Of a DNA stretch of 39,364 nt, positions 39,270 through 39,364 are shown in pieces. The position numbers and the translations under genes are program-made. Positions within the stretch are counted from its first letter, which is position 1. Every line of letters begins with the position of its first letter. Source of the stretch: Allobosea sp. 47.2.35. GTDB taxonomy: Bacteria; Pseudomonadota; Alphaproteobacteria; Rhizobiales; Beijerinckiaceae. A model generated the notes under the pieces. That model was given only the letters and a program-made list of their open reading frames with translations. It was not told the DNA's origin and searched no databases. The stretch is from contig NZ_JANLGI010000028.1 in assembly GCF_024655635.1 (NCBI RefSeq), positions 1 through 39,364 on the forward strand, read 5' to 3'.

Positions 39270-39364
39270 GGCACATCTTGGCGAGGCGGGCGGCAGGCGG
39301 CTAATTGACTGATCCGCCCCCGCCGAGAGGTCCAAGGCGATTGTTAGTGGACGGTTGGCCTCGA

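Overview
The window looks like a chromosomal piece of a GC-rich alphaproteobacterium, most likely Hyphomicrobiales (Rhizobiales). The evidence is the codon use, a PcaF-type thiolase, a CsgH-type curli gene of the kind found in alphaproteobacteria, and an XRE regulator relic typical of that group. The genus cannot be fixed from sequence alone. Almost everything here builds, exports or edits extracellular matrix: an exopolysaccharide (EPS) locus with its own one-module polyketide synthase, followed by a curli amyloid locus.

Left edge (1-1330): a three-gene minus-strand run with translational overlaps that ends in a cut-off ERF-type single-strand annealing protein, plus an XRE regulator killed by a stop at codon 6. 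This looks like mobile-element debris. Sugar-nucleotide block (1383-8781, all minus): rmlB-rmlC-rmlD-rmlA (dTDP-L-rhamnose), a beta-ketothiolase, a UDP-glucuronate 4-epimerase-like enzyme and a phosphomannomutase-like enzyme.

Assembly block (9459-31480): a Sfp-type phosphopantetheinyl transferase, a GT2 glycosyltransferase, a polyprenyl-phosphate sugar phosphotransferase that would start the repeat unit, a secreted SGNH hydrolase, a WecG/TagA (GT26) glycosyltransferase, a 2153-residue polyketide synthase (KS-AT-[pseudo-KR]-KR-DH-ACP-TE), an O-antigen ligase/polymerase-like membrane protein, a secreted GH9 glycanase with an unusual inserted module, a Wzx-type flippase, a membrane GT2, a GT4 and a NodB-type deacetylase. 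Read together (inference), this is a Wzx/Wzy-type EPS pathway that may also make a polyketide or fatty-acyl group attached to, or anchoring, the glycan. The PPTase would activate the PKS carrier domain, and the TE or the SGNH protein could handle the acyl group.

Curli block (31481-37175): an AT-rich control region, a 20-repeat giant curlin, a strong hairpin, then csgH, csgB-like, short csgF and csgG. A small lipoprotein gene lies on the opposite strand and a second minor curlin follows. No csgE or csgD was seen.

Right edge (37219-39269): a minus-strand run of four overlapping or tightly packed small genes containing a RelE/HigB-like protein and an HTH protein (toxin-antitoxin-like), then a small membrane protein. 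I saw no tRNA, rRNA, CRISPR array or intact insertion sequence.
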